A stretch of 51,721 nucleotides of DNA from the NCBI RefSeq assembly GCF_009764265.1, contig NZ_RWIR01000078.1, positions 1-51,721 on the forward strand, read 5' to 3'. The notes beneath the pieces were generated by a model. That model made no database searches and was not told where the DNA came from. It worked only from the letters and a program-made list of their open reading frames with translations. This stretch comes from Pseudomonas sp. PB101. Lineage in GTDB: Bacteria; Pseudomonadota; Gammaproteobacteria; Pseudomonadales; Pseudomonadaceae. The position numbers and the translations under genes were made by a program. Shown piece by piece: positions 1 through 7,264 of the stretch. Positions within the stretch are counted from its first letter, which is position 1; every line of letters begins with the position of its first letter.

Positions 1-68
1 CATCGCGGGCAAGCCGCGCTCCCACAGGTTCTGCGGCTGTACTCAAGAACTGCGGCAACCCTAAAACC

Positions 69-149
69 CTGTGGGAGGACCCGGATGCGGCGCGGGCGGC
101 GATGTGGTTGCACCTGACCAACAGCCGTGATCGGTTTGCGCCCAGTTGA
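69..149 (+). pseudogene. Gene-tail fragment, copy 1
   Basis: An open stretch beginning LWEDPDAARAAMWL and ending SRDRFAPS-stop reads like the C-terminus of a real protein. It has no start codon of its own, because upstream of it lies REP-derived sequence. I do not recognise the family. The intact parent gene, if there is one, would lie left of the window. Against copy 2 this segment differs at six codons, four of them synonymous, which suggests that the sequence was once under protein-level selection. Confidence 0.4.
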
Positions 150-242
150 GGGTCAGTGATACCGCGTTATCGTTCATCGCGGGCAAGCCGCGCTCCCACA
201 GGTTCTGCGGCTGTACTCAAGAACTGCGGCAACCCTAAAACC

Positions 243-323
243 CTGTGGGAGGACCCGGATGTGGCGCGGGCGGCGATGTGGTTGCACCTGACCAATAGCC
301 GCGACCGCTTTTCGCCCAGTTGA
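243..323 (+). pseudogene. Gene-tail fragment, copy 2
   Basis: This is the second copy of the 26-codon tail, in the same frame and with the same stop (TGA at 321-323). It differs from copy 1 by A to V and A to S substitutions plus four silent third-base changes. It is followed by a REP half-element at about 349-375. It has no start codon and is probably untranslated debris of the tandem duplication. Confidence 0.4.
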
Positions 324-348
324 TGGTCAGGGATACCGCGTTATCGTT

Positions 349-375
349 CATCGCGGGCTTGCCCGCGATAGCGCC
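349..375. repeat. REP element
   Basis: The hairpin ATCGCGGGCTTGCCCGCGAT is a single Pseudomonas REP core. It closes the tandem repeat and sits just past the 3' end of the minus-strand EamA gene. Confidence 0.7.
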
Positions 376-399
376 AGACCTGACAGCGAAAAACCTGAA

Positions 400-1311
400 T
401 CAGACCCTGACAGCCTGAACAACCACAATCCGCCGCTCCAGATTCAACGCCAGCACACTCGCCAGCACCACCAGCCCGCCGACCACGATCATCAGCGTCG
501 GCCGCTCGCCGAGCGCGCAGGACGCTATGACCATTGCCGTCGGCGGCGTCAGGTACAGGGTCATCGTCGCCCGGCTCAAATCGACGTGCGCCAGCACATA
601 GGCCCAGGCCAGGTACGCCAGGGCACTGGGGAATACACCCAGGGTGAACACGGCGAGCTGCACGCGCAGCGGCGCCTGGGCGATCTGGTCCACCAGGCCG
701 GGCAGGAAAACCAGCAACAGCGCCGTCCCGGACCACACCGTGTAACACACCAGCGTCAGCCCGTCGTATCGCCCGGTGTGATGTTTTTGCAGGGCGAAGT
801 AGAGACTCCAGGACACCGCCGCCAGCAGGATCAGCAAGCCGTGGGCGTCGATGCTGCCCAGGCCATGATCGCCCGCCACCACAATCACCACGCCGAACAA
901 CCCGAGCAGCACGCAACCCCAGCGCCACAGGCTCACCTGATCCTTGAGCACGAAGCGCGCGATCAGCGTGCTGAACAATGGTGTGGTCTGGGCCAGGACG
1001 CTCGAAGCGCCAGCGCTGACACCCTGTTGTCCGAAGTTGATCGCCACGTGGTGCAGGCTCACCGCGAAGAAACCCAGGCCGAGCATCAGTGGCAGATCGC
1101 GCAGGCTCGGCAGGCGTATGCCTTTGAATGCTGCGATCACGGCCATGAACAGCGAAGCCAGGAGGAAGCGCAGGAGCGCCAGGTGCACAGGGTCGTAGGC
1201 CAGCAGGCCGATATGGATACCGGTCGGGGAATAACCCCAGCACGCCACGACAAACGCCATGGCCAGGATGATTTTCCAGGGTGAAACGGGGGAGGGCGTG
1301 AGCGGCGTCAT
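400..1311 (-). CDS. EamA/DMT-family inner-membrane transporter
   Basis: The 303-aa protein has the DMT/EamA layout: about ten hydrophobic segments in two similar halves, beginning with WKIILAMAFVVACWGYSPTG, where the W-G-x(3) motif is typical of the first EamA helix. The family exports small metabolites or amino acids; the substrate cannot be read from sequence. It is transcribed divergently from the adjacent LysR gene, an arrangement in which the LysR protein often controls the transporter. No strong Shine-Dalgarno precedes the first ATG, so a start a few codons downstream is possible. Confidence 0.85.
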   Translation of the reverse strand: MTPLTPSPVSPWKIILAMAFVVACWGYSPTGIHIGLLAYDPVHLALLRFLLASLFMAVIAAFKGIRLPSLRDLPLMLGLGFFAVSLHHVAINFGQQGVSAGASSVLAQTTPLFSTLIARFVLKDQVSLWRWGCVLLGLFGVVIVVAGDHGLGSIDAHGLLILLAAVSWSLYFALQKHHTGRYDGLTLVCYTVWSGTALLLVFLPGLVDQIAQAPLRVQLAVFTLGVFPSALAYLAWAYVLAHVDLSRATMTLYLTPPTAMVIASCALGERPTLMIVVGGLVVLASVLALNLERRIVVVQAVRV

Positions 1312-1407
1312 GGTCGTGCACCTGTGGGCGGATGCAGCGAGTATCAGAAAGCGTACCGTTCACCACAACTGACTTATACTGTGCTTATCGTTCACTATGG
1401 GTGATGT
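1312..1407. promoter_or_regulatory. Divergent promoter region, EamA/LysR
   Basis: This 96-bp gap separates two divergent genes and must hold both promoters. TATACT at 1375-1380 is a good -10 candidate for the LysR gene, 27 bp before its ATG, although no clear -35 is visible. A LysR operator would be expected here, but I cannot assign one. Confidence 0.35.
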
Positions 1408-2271
1408 ATGGAGCTGGCACAGATTCGCATGTTCAAGACCGTGGCCGAGGTCGGCAGCATCGCCCGCGCGGCCGAGCTGTTGCATTGCGTGCCGTCGAAC
1501 ATCACCGCGCGGATCAAGGCCCTGGAGGCCGAACTCGGCGTCGCGCTGTTTCTGCGTGAGGGCCGCGGGCTGCGCATCAGCCCGTCCGGGCAGACCTTCC
1601 TGGCCTACGCTTCGAAAATTCTTGCACTCACCGCCGAAGCCAAGCGCGCGGTTGATCCAGGCTCCGAACCGTCCGGCGCGTTGCGCATCGGCGCCATCGA
1701 GTCGTCGGCCACCGGGCGCTTGCCGCGCCTGCTGGCGAAATTCCACAAGCGTTTCCCGCAGGTCGCGCTGGAGCTGACCACCGGCACCTGGGCCCAGTTG
1801 CTCGACGACACGCTCAATCACAAGCTCGACGGTGCAATCGTCGCGGTCGACGTCGAGCGTTCGCACCTCAAGCGCACGCCGATGTACCGCGAAGAGTTGC
1901 TGCTGATCGCCTCGACTTCCCTCGGGCCGCTGCGCGACGTGACGGACCTGCATGACAAGACCGTGTTCCTTTGGCCCCAGGGCTGTCCGTACCGGGCGGC
2001 GATGGAGCACTGGTTATGGCGCAACGGATTGGCACTGCCGATTGTCAGCCTGGCCAGCTATGGCGCGATTGTCGGTTGCGTCAGCGCCGGGGCCGGCGTG
2101 GCGCTGGTGACGAAAGGGGTGTTCGATCAATACGCCAAGGGCGCCGGGTGCGTGGCGTTCGAGTTTCCCGAACTGACGGCCATCGAGAGCCTGTTCTACT
2201 GGCACGAAAACGCCGGGGTGCACCCGGCGCGTGAGGCGTTCGTGGCGATGCTGCGCGAAGAGTTTGCCTGA
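1408..2271 (+). CDS. LysR-family transcriptional regulator
   Basis: The 287-aa protein is of standard LysR length. Residues 1-60 form the winged helix-turn-helix (MELAQIRMFKTVAEVGSIAR, then AAELLHCVPSNITARIKALE). The remainder is a periplasmic-binding-protein-like effector domain starting near GALRIGAIESSATGRLPRLL. It probably senses a small molecule and controls the divergent EamA transporter; this rests on gene arrangement only. The start lies shortly after a weak GGGTGAT ribosome site. A REP-type hairpin terminator follows the stop codon. The ligand is unknown and there is no evident link to the steroid genes. Confidence 0.9.
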   Translation: MELAQIRMFKTVAEVGSIARAAELLHCVPSNITARIKALEAELGVALFLREGRGLRISPSGQTFLAYASKILALTAEAKRAVDPGSEPSGALRIGAIESSATGRLPRLLAKFHKRFPQVALELTTGTWAQLLDDTLNHKLDGAIVAVDVERSHLKRTPMYREELLLIASTSLGPLRDVTDLHDKTVFLWPQGCPYRAAMEHWLWRNGLALPIVSLASYGAIVGCVSAGAGVALVTKGVFDQYAKGAGCVAFEFPELTAIESLFYWHENAGVHPAREAFVAMLREEFA

Positions 2272-2289
2272 CGCAGAACCTGTGGGAAA

Positions 2290-2322
2290 CCTGTGGGAGC
2301 AAGCTCGCTCCCACAGGTTTTT
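2290..2322 (+). terminator. REP-type hairpin terminator after LysR gene
   Basis: CCTGTGGGAGC and GCTCCCACAGG form an 11-bp perfect stem around a 6-nt loop, followed by a run of five T. It lies 19 bp after the LysR stop and serves as a Rho-independent terminator made from a single REP. Confidence 0.7.
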
Positions 2323-2578
2323 GTGTGTATTTGACCCCCGGGCCGCCGTAGGCGAAGGCATAACGCATGTTTTTCAGGGTGCCGGTGGGGGCGAGCAGTT
2401 CTGGCGCGCTGGGGGGCATGGCGGTGTCGGTCGCAAAAGCCGCGCAGGGTAAACCTTCGGTGGCGAGGTTTATTGACCTGAATCCATGATAGTTCAACAA
2501 AGCGATGGCACTCGCGCGAGCCGTAGCGGACTAAACATCAAGGCGGAAGTTTTTCGTCCTCGCTGGCATGGACCGGAC

Positions 2579-3640
2579 ATGAAAGAAACGACCCTGCAAG
2601 ACAGATCGCTGACGGTTTTGCTGGTGCTGGTGAGCGCCGCCTTCATCTGGATCCTGCTGCCGTTTTACGGCGCGGTGTTCTGGGCGGTGATCCTCGGCAT
2701 CCTCTTTGCGCCGCTGCAGACCCGGTTGCAACTGAAGTTTGGCTGGCAACGCAACCTCACGTCGCTGTGCACGTTGAGCATTTGCCTGGTGATTGCGATT
2801 CTGCCGGTGATCATCATCAGCGCCTTGCTGGTTCAGGAAGGCGCGACGCTCTACAAAAGCATCGAGAGCGGCGAACTCGACATTGCCGGGTACGTGTCGC
2901 AGTTCAAGCACAGCCTGCCGCCGTATTTCCAGCATCTGCTGGATCGTTTCGGCATGGGCGAGTTGAATGGGCTGCGAGAGAAAATCGTCAAAAGCGCGAT
3001 GACCGGCGGTCAGGAGCTGGCGGCGCAGGCCTTCATTTTCGGCCAGGGCACCTTCGAGTTCGTCGTCAGTTTTTTCATCATGCTGTACCTGCTGTTTTTC
3101 TTCCTGCGCGACGGTGCGGAGCTGGCGCGCAAGGTGCGCCAGGCGGTGCCATTGCAGGAGCAGCAGAAGCGCCGTTTGCAGCTCAAGTTCAATCGTGTGG
3201 TACGGGCCACGGTGAAAGGCAACCTGGTGGTGGCGATCACCCAGGGCGCGCTGGGTGGCCTGATTTTCTGGTTTCTGGACATCCACAGCGTGTTGCTCTG
3301 GGCGGTGTTGATGGCGTTTCTGTCGCTGCTGCCGGCGGTGGGGGCGGGGATCGTCTGGGTGCCGGTGGCGGTGTTTTTCCTGCTCACCGGGGCGATCTGG
3401 CAGGGTGTAGTGCTGGTGTTGTTCGGGGTCTTCGTGATCGGGCTGGTGGACAACCTGCTCAGGCCATTGCTGGTGGGCAAGGACACCAGGATGCCGGACT
3501 ACATGATCCTGATCTCGACCCTCGGTGGCCTGGCGATTTTCGGCCTGAACGGCTTTGTCATCGGCCCGTTGATCGCGGCCTTGTTCATGTCGAGCTGGGC
3601 CATTTTCATTGAAACCAAACCGCGGGTGCAGCTGCCTTAG
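2579..3640 (+). CDS. AI-2E family (UPF0118) membrane permease
   Basis: This 353-aa polytopic inner-membrane protein has two hydrophobic pairs at the N-terminus (LTVLLVLVSAAFIWILLPF and following), a central polar segment and a C-terminal cluster of helices with the family signature PAVGAGIVWVPVAVF and the DNLLRPLLVGKDTRMPDYMI region. The family includes the putative autoinducer-2 exporter TqsA and Na+/H+ antiporter-like members; the actual substrate is unknown. I chose the start MKETTLQD because GGACCGGAC lies just before it; an in-frame ATG at 2486 would add 31 atypical polar residues. Confidence 0.85.
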   Translation: MKETTLQDRSLTVLLVLVSAAFIWILLPFYGAVFWAVILGILFAPLQTRLQLKFGWQRNLTSLCTLSICLVIAILPVIIISALLVQEGATLYKSIESGELDIAGYVSQFKHSLPPYFQHLLDRFGMGELNGLREKIVKSAMTGGQELAAQAFIFGQGTFEFVVSFFIMLYLLFFFLRDGAELARKVRQAVPLQEQQKRRLQLKFNRVVRATVKGNLVVAITQGALGGLIFWFLDIHSVLLWAVLMAFLSLLPAVGAGIVWVPVAVFFLLTGAIWQGVVLVLFGVFVIGLVDNLLRPLLVGKDTRMPDYMILISTLGGLAIFGLNGFVIGPLIAALFMSSWAIFIETKPRVQLP

Positions 3641-3828
3641 GCGCTGAGCCTGCCGGACTGCCCGGTGCCGATGCGTTGCGACAGCTCCTTTGCTGCGGGC
3701 AGCGAAGTGAGCGGGCCGCTGATCTGCACGCCGTCCTGCACCAGATACCAGCAGGCGAGCATGCCCAGCTCTCTGAGCTGTGCGGGGACGGCGCTGCCGA
3801 TAACGGACATGATCTGAACCTGGGACAT
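3637..3828 (-). CDS. Small conserved-type hypothetical protein
   Basis: A 63-aa protein of unknown function starting MSQVQIMSVIGSAVPAQL. The start is fixed by a perfect GGAGG eight bases upstream. No signal peptide or membrane helix is evident; a short hydrophobic stretch (LGMLACWYLV) is flanked by polar residues. Its stop codon overlaps the stop of the convergent AI-2E gene by three bases. Codon use resembles its neighbours, so I consider it real. Confidence 0.6.
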   Translation of the reverse strand: MSQVQIMSVIGSAVPAQLRELGMLACWYLVQDGVQISGPLTSLPAAKELSQRIGTGQSGRLSA

Positions 3829-3943
3829 GACAAGTACCTCCATCAATCTGTGGAGCTACTGTAAGGTCCGGGTACCTTGAGGGGTAATCAACGTTTTCAA
3901 TAGTGGTCATTAATGCCAGCGGGGGCAAACGACCGTTGGTCGG

Positions 3944-4138
3944 TCAGCTGACCACCTGATCGAGCATATGAACCACTTCCTGCTCGTTGAGCAGGCCCTT
4001 GCGCACCAGGTTTTGCGTGAGCAGCGAAAGAAACTTGGCGCTGCGATGGCCTTCCAGGTGCTTGAGTTCGGTCAGTGCGTTGTACACCTTGCTGGAGGTG
4101 CACAGACCGACGATGCGGTGCGGGTTTTGCGTTGGCAT
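3944..4138 (-). CDS. Small hypothetical protein
   Basis: A 64-aa protein starting MPTQNPHRIVGLCTSSKVYN, preceded by AAGGA eight bases upstream of the ATG. It looks soluble and mostly helical (ALTELKHLEGHRSAKFLSLL, then a C-terminal LNEQEVVHMLDQVV). The family is not recognised. It shares the minus strand with the 63-aa gene, which lies 115 bp further on, so they could be co-transcribed. Confidence 0.55.
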   Translation of the reverse strand: MPTQNPHRIVGLCTSSKVYNALTELKHLEGHRSAKFLSLLTQNLVRKGLLNEQEVVHMLDQVVS

Positions 4139-4357
4139 GTGGTCGTCCTTGTTGTTATCAACCTGTTTTCGACGGACAGCACCGAGCTTGGGCATCTGTC
4201 ATGACAAAAATATGACCGCTTGATGCCGCACGGCAGAAAACCGGTCGAGTCCATCTTGCCCGCTTTCGCCGCGTGCACTGTCCCGATAGCGACCTTGACG
4301 AGATTTATCCAGACCTGCGTCGACAGACGGGCATGAAAAAGGCTCTTCATGCGATCC

Positions 4358-4594
4358 CTGTAGGAGCCGGCTTGCTGGCGATGGACTCAAACGCGCCGCG
4401 TTTATCCTGTTTACACGCGTTATCGTTGACGACCATCGCTGGCAAGCCAGCTCCTACAAGGGACCGCGTCCTGGTCGAAACACGCAAAACCTGTAGGAGC
4501 CGGCTTGCTGGCGATGGACTCAAGTGCGCCGCGTTTATCCGGTTTAGACGCGTTTTCGTTAACGACCATCGCCGGCAAGCCGGCTCCTACAGGT
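4358..4594. repeat. Two tandem BIME units (133-bp period)
   Basis: The gap 4139-4614 holds no gene. It contains two copies of an inverted REP pair: CTGTAGGAGCCGGCTTGCTG at 4358 and again at 4491, each followed about 75 bp later by the inverted form (CCATCGCTGGCAAGCCAGCT type). The spacers are similar but not identical. Such units commonly act as transcript-end stabilisers or gyrase/IHF sites. Confidence 0.8.
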
Positions 4595-4614
4595 TTTCGG
4601 GAATCCGTGACGGA

Positions 4615-4644
4615 CAAAAAAGCCCCGCTGATTCAGCGGGGCTT
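4615..4644 (-). terminator. Rho-independent terminator of the PY-rich gene
   Basis: On the minus strand, AAGCCCCGCTGA and TCAGCGGGGCTT form a long GC-rich stem followed directly by a T run. It lies just downstream of the minus-strand gene 4655-5020. Confidence 0.85.
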
Positions 4645-4654
4645 GATGGGTTCG

Positions 4655-5020
4655 TTACCAGCGACCGTGTGGTGGGCCGTAGTAGCCGCGTGGCGGGCCG
4701 TAGTAACCACGGGGTGGTCCGTAGTAGACCGGGGCCGGACGGTAGTAGATCGGTTGTTGCACGTAGACCGGGGCCGGCTGGTAGTAAACCGGAGGCGGCG
4801 GTGCGTAATAAACCGGAGGCGGTGCTGCGTACACCGGTTGCGGTGCGACATAGACCGGGCGGTTGGCGTTGATCAGAGCCGAGCCGACAATGGCCGTACC
4901 GACGATTGCGCCAAACACCGCCGGGCCCTGCCAGTAATTGCCACCACCATGGGCTTGCGCCTGTCCTGCGATAGCGAGGGCGCCGATCAGCAAGGCTACT
5001 GTGGGGATTTTACGGATCAT
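4655..5020 (-). CDS. Exported Pro/Tyr-rich low-complexity protein
   Basis: The 121-aa protein has a clear Sec signal peptide (MIRKIPTVALLIGALAIAG, cleavage likely after AQA), a short glycine/alanine hydrophobic segment (GAIVGTAIVGSALI, residues about 37-50), then a tail made of repeated PVYYxP and PPRGYYG units. The tail suggests an extended surface or cell-wall-interacting region; the function is unknown. The start is supported by GAGGAAC upstream, and the gene ends at a strong terminator. It appears to be a single-gene unit. Confidence 0.75.
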   Translation of the reverse strand: MIRKIPTVALLIGALAIAGQAQAHGGGNYWQGPAVFGAIVGTAIVGSALINANRPVYVAPQPVYAAPPPVYYAPPPPVYYQPAPVYVQQPIYYRPAPVYYGPPRGYYGPPRGYYGPPHGRW

Positions 5021-5266
5021 GATAGTTCCTCGGTTCTTCAGCCCGGCGCCTGTGCCTGCAATAGACCCAGGGATTGTCGCGGGGTTACTTCTAAGACAGC
5101 GTTTTTTTGAAAATCGGCACGGCCGTTGGGTAAATTTTGTGTAAGGTCTGTACCGACTTTCTTACCGAGCCGTGTAAGCCCGTGTAATCAGGCTTATATG
5201 ATCGATCAGAACCCGATGGGGGGCTAATCCCGTCCATCCGAAAAGTGCATTCGAAGGAGCTTGCCC

Positions 5267-6085
5267 ATGCAGATGAACCCCAACAAAGACACCCAGTTGT
5301 GCATGTCCCTTTCAGGGCGTCCGGGGAACTTTGGCCTGCGTTTTCACAATCATCTGTATGAACAGCTTGGCCTGAATTTTTACTACAAGGCCTTTGCCAG
5401 CCAGGACCTGACGGGCGCCGTTGCCGGCATTCGCGCGCTGCGCATCCGTGGCTGTGGCGTGTCGATGCCGTTCAAGGAAGCCTGCATTGCCCTGGTGGAC
5501 GAACTCGATGCTTCGGCCGCCGCGATTCAATCGATCAACACCATCGTCAACACCGACGGCCATCTCAAGGCCTACAACACCGATTACATCGCCGTTGCCC
5601 AGTTGCTGGAAAAACACCAGGTGCCCAGGGATTCGACCTTTGCCCTGCGCGGCAGCGGTGGCATGGCCAAGGCCGTGGCGAGCGCCTTGCGCGATGGCGG
5701 CTATGAAAACGGCCTGATCGTCGCCCGCAACGAACGCGCCGGGCAGGCGCTGGCGCAGTCGCTGGGGTATGAATGGCAGGCGGAGCTGGGCAATCGTCGC
5801 CCGCAGATGCTGGTCAACGTCACCCCGATCGGCATGACGGGCGGAGCGGAGGCCGGGCAACTGGCCTTTGAACCTGACGTGATCGAAAAAGCGCAAACCG
5901 TGTTCGATGTGGTGGCGATTCCCTCGGAAACGCCACTGATCGTGCGAGCTCGTGCCGAAGGCAAGCGGGTCATCACCGGGCTGGAAGTGATCGCGATCCA
6001 GGCGCTGGAGCAATTTGTGCTCTATACCGGTGTGCGGCCGACGGATGAGCAATTCCACAAGGCCGTCGAGTTTGCCCGCAGCTAG
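5267..6085 (+). CDS. Shikimate 5-dehydrogenase-like oxidoreductase
   Basis: The 272-aa protein belongs to the AroE family. It has the substrate region GVSMPFKEACIALVDE with the family's catalytic Lys, NTDYIAVAQ with the conserved Asp, and a dinucleotide-binding loop LRGSGGMAKAVASAL. The loop is LRGSGG rather than the usual GAGG, and the N-terminus is longer, as in AroE paralogues of the YdiB or HI0607 type, so this is probably not the housekeeping AroE. The start ATG 5267 lies seven bases after AAGGAG. A frameshifted small gene follows within 10 bp. The natural substrate is undetermined. Confidence 0.8.
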   Translation: MQMNPNKDTQLCMSLSGRPGNFGLRFHNHLYEQLGLNFYYKAFASQDLTGAVAGIRALRIRGCGVSMPFKEACIALVDELDASAAAIQSINTIVNTDGHLKAYNTDYIAVAQLLEKHQVPRDSTFALRGSGGMAKAVASALRDGGYENGLIVARNERAGQALAQSLGYEWQAELGNRRPQMLVNVTPIGMTGGAEAGQLAFEPDVIEKAQTVFDVVAIPSETPLIVRARAEGKRVITGLEVIAIQALEQFVLYTGVRPTDEQFHKAVEFARS

Positions 6086-6094
6086 GAGGTGTCC

Positions 6095-6285
6095 ATGCAT
6101 CCAGTCACGGCGAGTTGCGCTACCTGGCCGTCAGCACCCAGCAGTCACCGCAGATCTGCGAGTACCCGGATTCCGGCAAGTATGCGGTGATGGATGACTT
6201 CAAGGTGGATGCCGAGGGTAACGCGTCAGGCTTTGTTGCGGTGGCCCGGCAGGCGGATGGGGTGGATTACTGGGATGGTGAGTAG
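6095..6285 (+). pseudogene. Small hypothetical gene with a one-base frameshift
   Basis: A perfect GGAGG (6085-6089) precedes ATG 6095, but that frame stops after about 32 codons. From 6106 a different frame reads HGELRYLAVSTQQSP... to ...ADGVDYWDGE-stop (TAG 6283-6285), with the composition and codon use of a real protein. Restoring one base near 6104-6106 would join the start to the long frame, giving about 63 aa. Either the gene is a recent pseudogene or the base is a sequencing error. Family not recognised; it would form an operon with the shikimate-dehydrogenase-like gene. Confidence 0.6.
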
Positions 6286-6313
6286 CACGCATTACAAGGT
6301 GCCTTACAAACCG

Positions 6314-6408
6314 CTATCGCGAGCAAGCTCGCTCCCACAGTAATTTGTAAAGGTACATGGCATTTGTGAACGCCATAAAACCCTGTGGGAGCGAGCTTGC
6401 TCGCGATG
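6314..6408. repeat. BIME (inverted REP pair)
   Basis: ATCGCGAGCAAGCTCGCTCC near 6314 and the inverted GTGGGAGCGAGCTTGCTCGC ending about 6408 form an inverted pair. It separates the 3' ends of the plus-strand 6095-6285 gene and the minus-strand yceH. Confidence 0.8.
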
Positions 6409-6448
6409 TCGACAGTACATCCAACACCAAAGTAAATGGCGGATCACT

Positions 6449-7093
6449 TTATTCAAGCCGCGCCAAGCGCTCTTCCAGCGCCGCAATCCGTGCTTCGAGC
6501 TCTTCGATCCGTTCCACCGAAACCCCGCTGCTGCCGCGCTCGGAAGGGTTCCCTCGGGCCGCCATGATCGCCTCGATATCCGCCGGATCACCCAAAGCGT
6601 GGGTATAACGGTCTTCGCGCTGGCCGGCCTGACGTGGAATCAGCACCGCCAGACCCCGGGCAATCAGGCGTTCGAGTTGATGCACCACCTGTTCGGCGTC
6701 TTCGAATTCATGCATGCGGCCGCTGCGGGTCAGCAGTTCATTGACGGTCTGCGGGCCGCGCAGGAACATCAGCCCGGTCAGGATCACCTGCGCCGGCACC
6801 AGTTCCAGCGCCTTGTCGACCTTGTGCTCCCAGCGGTCGGCGCGGCTGCCCATCACCAGCCTGGCGAAACCGCGTCCTTCGAGGGCGCGCAGGCTCTGGC
6901 CGACCTGGCCCGGCGTCAGGTTCATCACCGGCTCGCGGCTGGTTTTCTGGTTGCAGGCGATCACCAGGGCATTGAGGGTCAGGGGATAGGTTTCCGGGCT
7001 GGTGGCCTGTTTCTCGATCAACGACCCCAGAATGCGGATTTCCGTGCTGTTGAGCCGCGGCTCGTCGAACGTCGTCTCTTGCTCGGTGCTCAT
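6449..7093 (-). CDS. YceH family (DUF480) protein
   Basis: The 214-aa protein matches the YceH/DUF480 family: LNSTEIRILGSLIEKQATSP near the N-terminus, YPLTLNALVIACNQKTSREP, then the second winged-helix unit (LTGLMFLRGPQTVNELLTRS). It ends in a coiled coil (VERIEELEARIAALEERLAR) typical of the family. The two winged helices suggest a nucleic-acid or protein-binding role, but the function is not established. The start is supported by AAGGACG before ATG 7093. It lies divergently to the first steroid operon and marks the cluster's left edge. Confidence 0.85.
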   Translation of the reverse strand: MSTEQETTFDEPRLNSTEIRILGSLIEKQATSPETYPLTLNALVIACNQKTSREPVMNLTPGQVGQSLRALEGRGFARLVMGSRADRWEHKVDKALELVPAQVILTGLMFLRGPQTVNELLTRSGRMHEFEDAEQVVHQLERLIARGLAVLIPRQAGQREDRYTHALGDPADIEAIMAARGNPSERGSSGVSVERIEELEARIAALEERLARLE

Positions 7094-7145
7094 GTTCTGC
7101 GTCCTTAGCCGATTCATGTTTTTCACTTGCGTAGACGCACTTTGA

Positions 7146-7163
7146 CATCGCCCGTTCGGACTA
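7146..7163. promoter_or_regulatory. Putative steroid-operon operator box 1
   Basis: CATCGCCCGTTCGGACTA fits the box consensus CATCGTCC-N4-GGACTA with one mismatch. It lies between yceH and the acyl-CoA dehydrogenase operon. It is oriented the other way relative to the steroid operon than most other copies, so which side it controls is uncertain. Confidence 0.5.
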
Positions 7164-7264
7164 GGCAAGGCTAACGATTCTGCCGCGCCCGGGCGGCGCC
7201 AGACTTCATGCTCAAAGGGGTGTTGCGCCACGCGCGCCCCGCCAAACGAGCAGAAGGCGCCGCG

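Larger units (their letters stand above)
1..348. repeat. Two tandem copies of a 174-bp unit
   Basis: Positions 1-174 and 175-348 are two head-to-tail copies of one unit. Each starts with a REP-like half (CATCGCGGGCAAGCCGCGCT) and ends in ...TTATCGTT. The first 86 bp are identical; differences gather in the second half. The array may continue beyond the left edge. The unit length, 58 codons, preserves reading frame. Both REP DNA and a protein tail lie inside the unit, which suggests unequal recombination between a REP copy and the CTGTGGGAG present in the coding tail. Confidence 0.85.

Noticed and set aside
2486..2578. Longer start for the AI-2E permease at ATG 2486
   Set aside because: It would add 31 polar, atypical residues before the membrane domain and has no ribosome site; ATG 2579 is better.
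4273..4872. Plus-strand open frame through the BIMEs
   Set aside because: It consists of translated REP repeats and antisense to the PY-rich gene, with no protein-like composition.
5190..5202. TATATGAT as promoter of the shikimate-dehydrogenase-like gene
   Set aside because: A -10-like element is present, but no matching -35 is found, so I did not list it as a feature.
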